Positions 60,850 through 64,000 of a stretch of DNA of 64,000 bases are shown here, one piece after another. The number at the start of each line of letters is the position of its first letter. The first letter of the stretch is position 1. The notes below the pieces were generated by a model. It had not been told where the DNA came from and ran no database searches. It saw only the letters and a list, made by a program, of their open reading frames with translations. Made by a program: the position numbers and the translations under genes. Source of the stretch: Alphaproteobacteria bacterium (GTDB taxonomy: Bacteria > Pseudomonadota > Alphaproteobacteria > SMXQ01); contig WHSO01000013.1 in assembly GCA_009380075.1 (NCBI GenBank), positions 1 to 64,000 of the forward strand, in the 5' to 3' direction.

Positions 60850-62060
60850 CCGCGCCATCCGAAACGACGGCGGCCGTTGCGGCGGGCCCTGTGCATGTCT
60901 GTCTGATCGCGGGCGAGCATTCCGGCGACCACATGGGCGCCCAGATGATGCGCGCGCTCAAGCGGAGGTTGGGCGACGGGGTACGGTTCTCCGGTATCGG
61001 TGGGGCCGAAATGACCGCCGAGGGCGCCGACCGCGGCTTCGCGAGCTTCTTTCCGATGGCCGAGCTCGCCATTGGCGGCATATTCGAGATCCTGCCCCAC
61101 GTCCCCCGCGTGCTGCGCCGCGTGCGTGAAACGGCGGCACGGGTGCGTGCCCTGCGCCCCGATGTGGTCCTGACCATCGACAGCCCGGCCTTCGCCTTTC
61201 GGGTCGGGCGCAAGCTCAGCGGATCGGAGATTCCCCACGTCCATTACGTGGCGCCGTCGGTATGGGCGTGGCGGCCCGGCCGCGCGCGCATGATCGCCGG
61301 GTTTCTCGATCACCTGCTCACCATCTTTCCGTTCGAGGAGCCGTACTTCGCCAAATGGGGCCTGGCCTCGACCTTCGTCGGCCATCCCGCCGCCGACATG
61401 GGCTTTGAGAAGGGCGACGGTGCGCGCTTCCGCGCCGCCCACGGCCTGACCGCGGACCAGCCGCTCCTGTGCGTGCTGCCCGGCAGCCGCCGGGCGGAGG
61501 TGGCAAAGCTCCTGCCGATTTACGGCGAGGTGGTGGCGCGCCTGGGCGGGCGCTTCCGCGACCTTGCCGTCGTCGTGCCGACGGTCGATACCGTCGCCCC
61601 CATCGTGCGCGAGGCGGTCGCCGCCTGGTCCGTGCCGGTGATCGTCACCGAAGGCCAGGAGGCGCGGCGCGACGCGTTTGCCGCTTCCGATCTGGCACTC
61701 GCTGCGTCGGGCACGGTGACCTACGAACTGGCCATGGCGGAAGTCCCGATGGTCATCGCCTACCGCATGTCGGCCGCTTCCGCCGCCGTCATCCGGCGGA
61801 TGATCCGCGTCAGTCATGCCTCCGTCGTCAACATCGTTCTCGGCCGTCCGGTGGCGCCGGAATGCCTCCAGGAAAACTGTACGCCCGGAATTCTGGTGCG
61901 GGAAGTGGGGGCGCTGCTCGGCGATGCCGAGGCCCGCGCCCGGCAGAAGGCGGACCTCGCCCGCGTTGCCGACCTGCTGGGCCGCGGCGGGCCGTCGGTG
62001 TCCGATGCCGCCGCCGATGCCCTCCTTGGGGTTCTCGCGAAGCGTCGCGCGGCGTTATAA
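60846..62060 (+). CDS. lpxB: Lipid-A-disaccharide synthase
   Basis: 404 aa GT-B glycosyltransferase of family GT19. VCLIAGEHSGDHMGAQMMRAL at the start, IDSPAFAFRVGRKL, HYVAPSVWAWRPGRA and CVLPGSRRAEV are typical. It joins lipid X to UDP-diacylglucosamine. It starts with GTG coupled to the lpxI stop. Confidence 0.96.
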   Translation: MTAPSETTAAVAAGPVHVCLIAGEHSGDHMGAQMMRALKRRLGDGVRFSGIGGAEMTAEGADRGFASFFPMAELAIGGIFEILPHVPRVLRRVRETAARVRALRPDVVLTIDSPAFAFRVGRKLSGSEIPHVHYVAPSVWAWRPGRARMIAGFLDHLLTIFPFEEPYFAKWGLASTFVGHPAADMGFEKGDGARFRAAHGLTADQPLLCVLPGSRRAEVAKLLPIYGEVVARLGGRFRDLAVVVPTVDTVAPIVREAVAAWSVPVIVTEGQEARRDAFAASDLALAASGTVTYELAMAEVPMVIAYRMSAASAAVIRRMIRVSHASVVNIVLGRPVAPECLQENCTPGILVREVGALLGDAEARARQKADLARVADLLGRGGPSVSDAAADALLGVLAKRRAAL

Positions 62061-62103
62061 TGGCGACGGTCCGCGAACGGCGGCCGGCGACAGCGAGGAC
62101 GGG

Positions 62104-62517
62104 ATGAGCGAACAGGGCAACACGGCCATGGGCAAGGCGCGCCTCCTCCATACGATGCTGCGAGTGCGGGACCTCGACCGTTCGATCGAGTTCTACACGC
62201 GGCATCTCGGGATGACGTTGCTGCGCCGGCGCGACTATCCGAACGGAAAATTCACCCTCGCCTTCGTCGGCTACGGCGATGAGACCGAGGGCGCGGTGCT
62301 CGAGCTCACCTACAACTGGGACCGCGAGGAGGGCTACGAGATCGGCACCGGCTACGGCCATATCGCCATCGGCGTGCCCGACGTCGCCGCCGCCTGCTCC
62401 CACCTGGCCGAAGCCGGGGTCCGGATTCCCGTGCCGCCAAAGCCGGGGCCGTCGGGCCGGACGCTGGCGTTTGTTGAGGACCCGGACGGCTATCGCATCG
62501 AGCTCCTGACCCGCTGA
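62104..62517 (+). CDS. gloA: Lactoylglutathione lyase (glyoxalase I)
   Basis: 137 aa VOC fold. The four metal ligands correspond to His in LLHTMLRVRD, Glu in AVLELTYN, His in GYGHIAIGV and Glu in YRIELLTR. It isomerises the methylglyoxal-glutathione adduct to S-lactoylglutathione. GAGGACGGG precedes the ATG; an ATG eight codons later would give the bare domain. It sits 43 bases after lpxB and before a strong terminator, so it may be the last gene of the long operon. Confidence 0.93.
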   Translation: MSEQGNTAMGKARLLHTMLRVRDLDRSIEFYTRHLGMTLLRRRDYPNGKFTLAFVGYGDETEGAVLELTYNWDREEGYEIGTGYGHIAIGVPDVAAACSHLAEAGVRIPVPPKPGPSGRTLAFVEDPDGYRIELLTR

Positions 62518-62537
62518 GGCGTGCCGCGTGCCCGTGA

Positions 62538-62567
62538 ATAAAGGCGCTCCGCCGGGAGCGCCTTTAT
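62538..62567. terminator. Bidirectional terminator between gloA and gltA
   Basis: ATAAAGGCGCTCC (62538-62550) and GGAGCGCCTTTAT (62555-62567) form a perfect 13-bp stem with loop GCCG. The A/T ends give a short T run on either strand, so it can serve both convergent genes. Confidence 0.88.
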
Positions 62568-62587
62568 CCGTTTCACGTGTGCCGTGG

Positions 62588-63901
62588 TTACGTGCGCTTG
62601 GAGATGGGCACGAACTTGCGCGGCTCCGCCCCGGTGTAGAGCTGGCGCGGGCGGCCGATCTTCTGTTCCTTGTCGTCGATCAACTCGCTCCACTGGCTGA
62701 TCCAGCCGACGGTGCGGGCGACCGCGAAGAGCACCGTGAACATCGACGTCGGGAACCCCATGGCCTTGAGAATGATGCCCGAATAGAAATCGACGTTGGG
62801 ATACAGCTTGCGGTCGACGAAGTAGTTGTCGTTGAGCGCGATCTGCTCGAGCTCCATCGCCAGGTCCAGCAGGGGCTCGTTCTTGATCTTGAGCGCGTCG
62901 AGCACCTCGTAGCAGGTCTTCTGCATCACCTTGGCGCGCGGATCGTAGTTCTTGTAGACGCGATGGCCGAAGCCCATCAGCATCGTGCCGTCCTTCTTGT
63001 CCTTCACGCGGGCAAGATACGCCTTGATATGTTTCTTGTCGCCGATCTCGCCCAGCATCTTGAGCACGGCTTCGTTGGCGCCGCCGTGGGCCGGGCCCCA
63101 CAGCGAGGCGATGCCCGCGGCGATGCAGGCGAAGGGATTGGCGCCGGTAGAGCCCGCCATCCGCACCGTGGAAGTCGACGCGTTCTGCTCGTGATCGGCG
63201 TGAAGGATGAAGATCCGGTCCATCGCCTTGGCGAGGACGGGGTTGACCTTGTATTCCTCGCAGGGCACGCCGAACATCATGTAAAGGAAGTTCTCCGCGA
63301 ACTTGAGGTCGTTGCGCGGGTACATGAACGGCTGGCCGATGGAATACTTGTAGGCCATCGCGGCGATGGTCGGCATCTTCGCGACCAGGCGGTAGGACGC
63401 GATCATGCGCTGGCGCGGATCGGTGATGTCGGTGCTGTCGTGATAGAAGGCAGACAGTGCCCCGACGACGCCGCACATGATCGCCATCGGGTGGGCGTCG
63501 CGGCGGAATCCGCGGAAGAAGAAGTTGAGCTGCTCGTGCACCATGGTGTGGCGCGAGATGTCGTGCTCGAACCTGGTCTTCTGTTCCTTCGTCGGCAATT
63601 CGCCCTTCAGCAGCAGGTAGCAGACCTCCATGAAGTCGCTTTTTTCCGCGAGGTCCTCGATCGCGTAGCCGCGGTGCAGGAGGACTCCCTTGTCGCCGTC
63701 GATGTACGTGATCCTGGATTCGGTCGAACCGGTGGCGGTGTAGCCGGGGTCGTATGTGAAAAACCCGGTTTCGGCATAGAGGCGCCGGATGTCGATCACC
63801 TTGGGGCCGATGGTGCCGTTGAGGACGGGCAGGTCAACCCGCTTGCCGGAGATATTGTCGATGAGGGTAACCGTTTCGTTCTTGCCCTTGGAAGTCGCCA
63901 T
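62588..63901 (-). CDS. gltA: Citrate synthase
   Basis: 437 aa, type II hexameric citrate synthase of Gram-negative bacteria. The active-site histidine regions [15 protein letters not shown] and [16 protein letters not shown] and the N-terminal domain ([20 protein letters not shown]) are present. It condenses oxaloacetate and acetyl-CoA and is NADH-inhibited in this type. The ATG at 63901 is preferred over a GTG two codons upstream, because AAAGG lies at the right distance only for the ATG. Upstream 99 bases to the window end show no gene. Confidence 0.97.
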   Translation of the reverse strand: MATSKGKNETVTLIDNISGKRVDLPVLNGTIGPKVIDIRRLYAETGFFTYDPGYTATGSTESRITYIDGDKGVLLHRGYAIEDLAEKSDFMEVCYLLLKGELPTKEQKTRFEHDISRHTMVHEQLNFFFRGFRRDAHPMAIMCGVVGALSAFYHDSTDITDPRQRMIASYRLVAKMPTIAAMAYKYSIGQPFMYPRNDLKFAENFLYMMFGVPCEEYKVNPVLAKAMDRIFILHADHEQNASTSTVRMAGSTGANPFACIAAGIASLWGPAHGGANEAVLKMLGEIGDKKHIKAYLARVKDKKDGTMLMGFGHRVYKNYDPRAKVMQKTCYEVLDALKIKNEPLLDLAMELEQIALNDNYFVDRKLYPNVDFYSGIILKAMGFPTSMFTVLFAVARTVGWISQWSELIDDKEQKIGRPRQLYTGAEPRKFVPISKRT

Positions 63902-64000
63902 GCGCACCTTTCCCTGAATTTACGGCCCTGCCACCCGGCCTGTCCGCGCAGCCCGTTGGCCGCAAGGGCCGGCGCGCTCGTTTCACTTCTCTGATTCCAG

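Overview
The window reads as a chromosomal core segment of a high-GC alphaproteobacterium. The Rhodospirillales-type assignment is my inference from gene content and order; I ran no search. The supporting signs are a contiguous 14-gene nuo operon followed by birA, coaX, rnj and a DUF1467 gene, the cluster tig-clpP-clpX-lon-hup, a 445-aa prolyl-tRNA synthetase of the short alphaproteobacterial type, LpxI in the lipid A pathway, and two CtrA-type boxes (TTAA-N7-TTAA).

Layout. 1-3.6 kb: the end of a polysaccharide deacetylase-like gene, then on the minus strand a D-amino-acid dehydrogenase and a sulfite dehydrogenase pair (molybdenum subunit plus cytochrome c). 3.8-6.4 kb: an Nnr NAD(P)HX-repair enzyme with an unusual N-terminal helix-turn-helix-like domain, a small unknown gene behind a CtrA box, and tRNA-Leu(UAG). 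6.5-13.6 kb: trigger factor, ClpP, ClpX, Lon and HU, with heat-shock-type (sigma-32-like) promoter matches before lon and hup. 13.7-16.1 kb: tRNA-Val(UAC), a frameshifted TctC-like gene, a SPOR lipoprotein behind a second CtrA box, and tRNA-Asp(GUC). 16.3-30.5 kb: nuoA-N, the complete proton-pumping NADH dehydrogenase. 30.5-35.3 kb: birA, coaX, RNase J, DUF1467, a VOC protein, tag and a small membrane protein. 35.6-39 kb: proS, a palindromic intergenic repeat, lolC and lolD.

39.0-43.35 kb, minus strand: a compact five-gene operon with 4-bp overlaps or gaps of about 10 bp. It encodes an APS-kinase domain fused to a NadM-like nucleotidyltransferase, an arylsulfotransferase-family membrane-anchored propeller, two unassigned membrane proteins and a PAPS-type sulfotransferase. 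It is the one accessory-looking block in otherwise core DNA and the best candidate here for an undescribed system, possibly dedicated sulfonation with its own PAPS supply.

43.6-62.5 kb: dnaE, a DUF2188 gene, and then the translation / isoprenoid / envelope superoperon rpsB-tsf-pyrH-frr-uppS-cdsA-dxr-rseP-bamA-skp-lpxD-fabZ-lpxA-lpxI-lpxB, followed by a glyoxalase. It supplies ribosome and nucleotide functions, undecaprenyl and phospholipid precursors, outer-membrane protein assembly and lipid A. The window closes with convergent gltA (citrate synthase) behind a shared strong hairpin terminator. Many neighbouring genes overlap by ATGA or GTGA, so translational coupling is the rule here.
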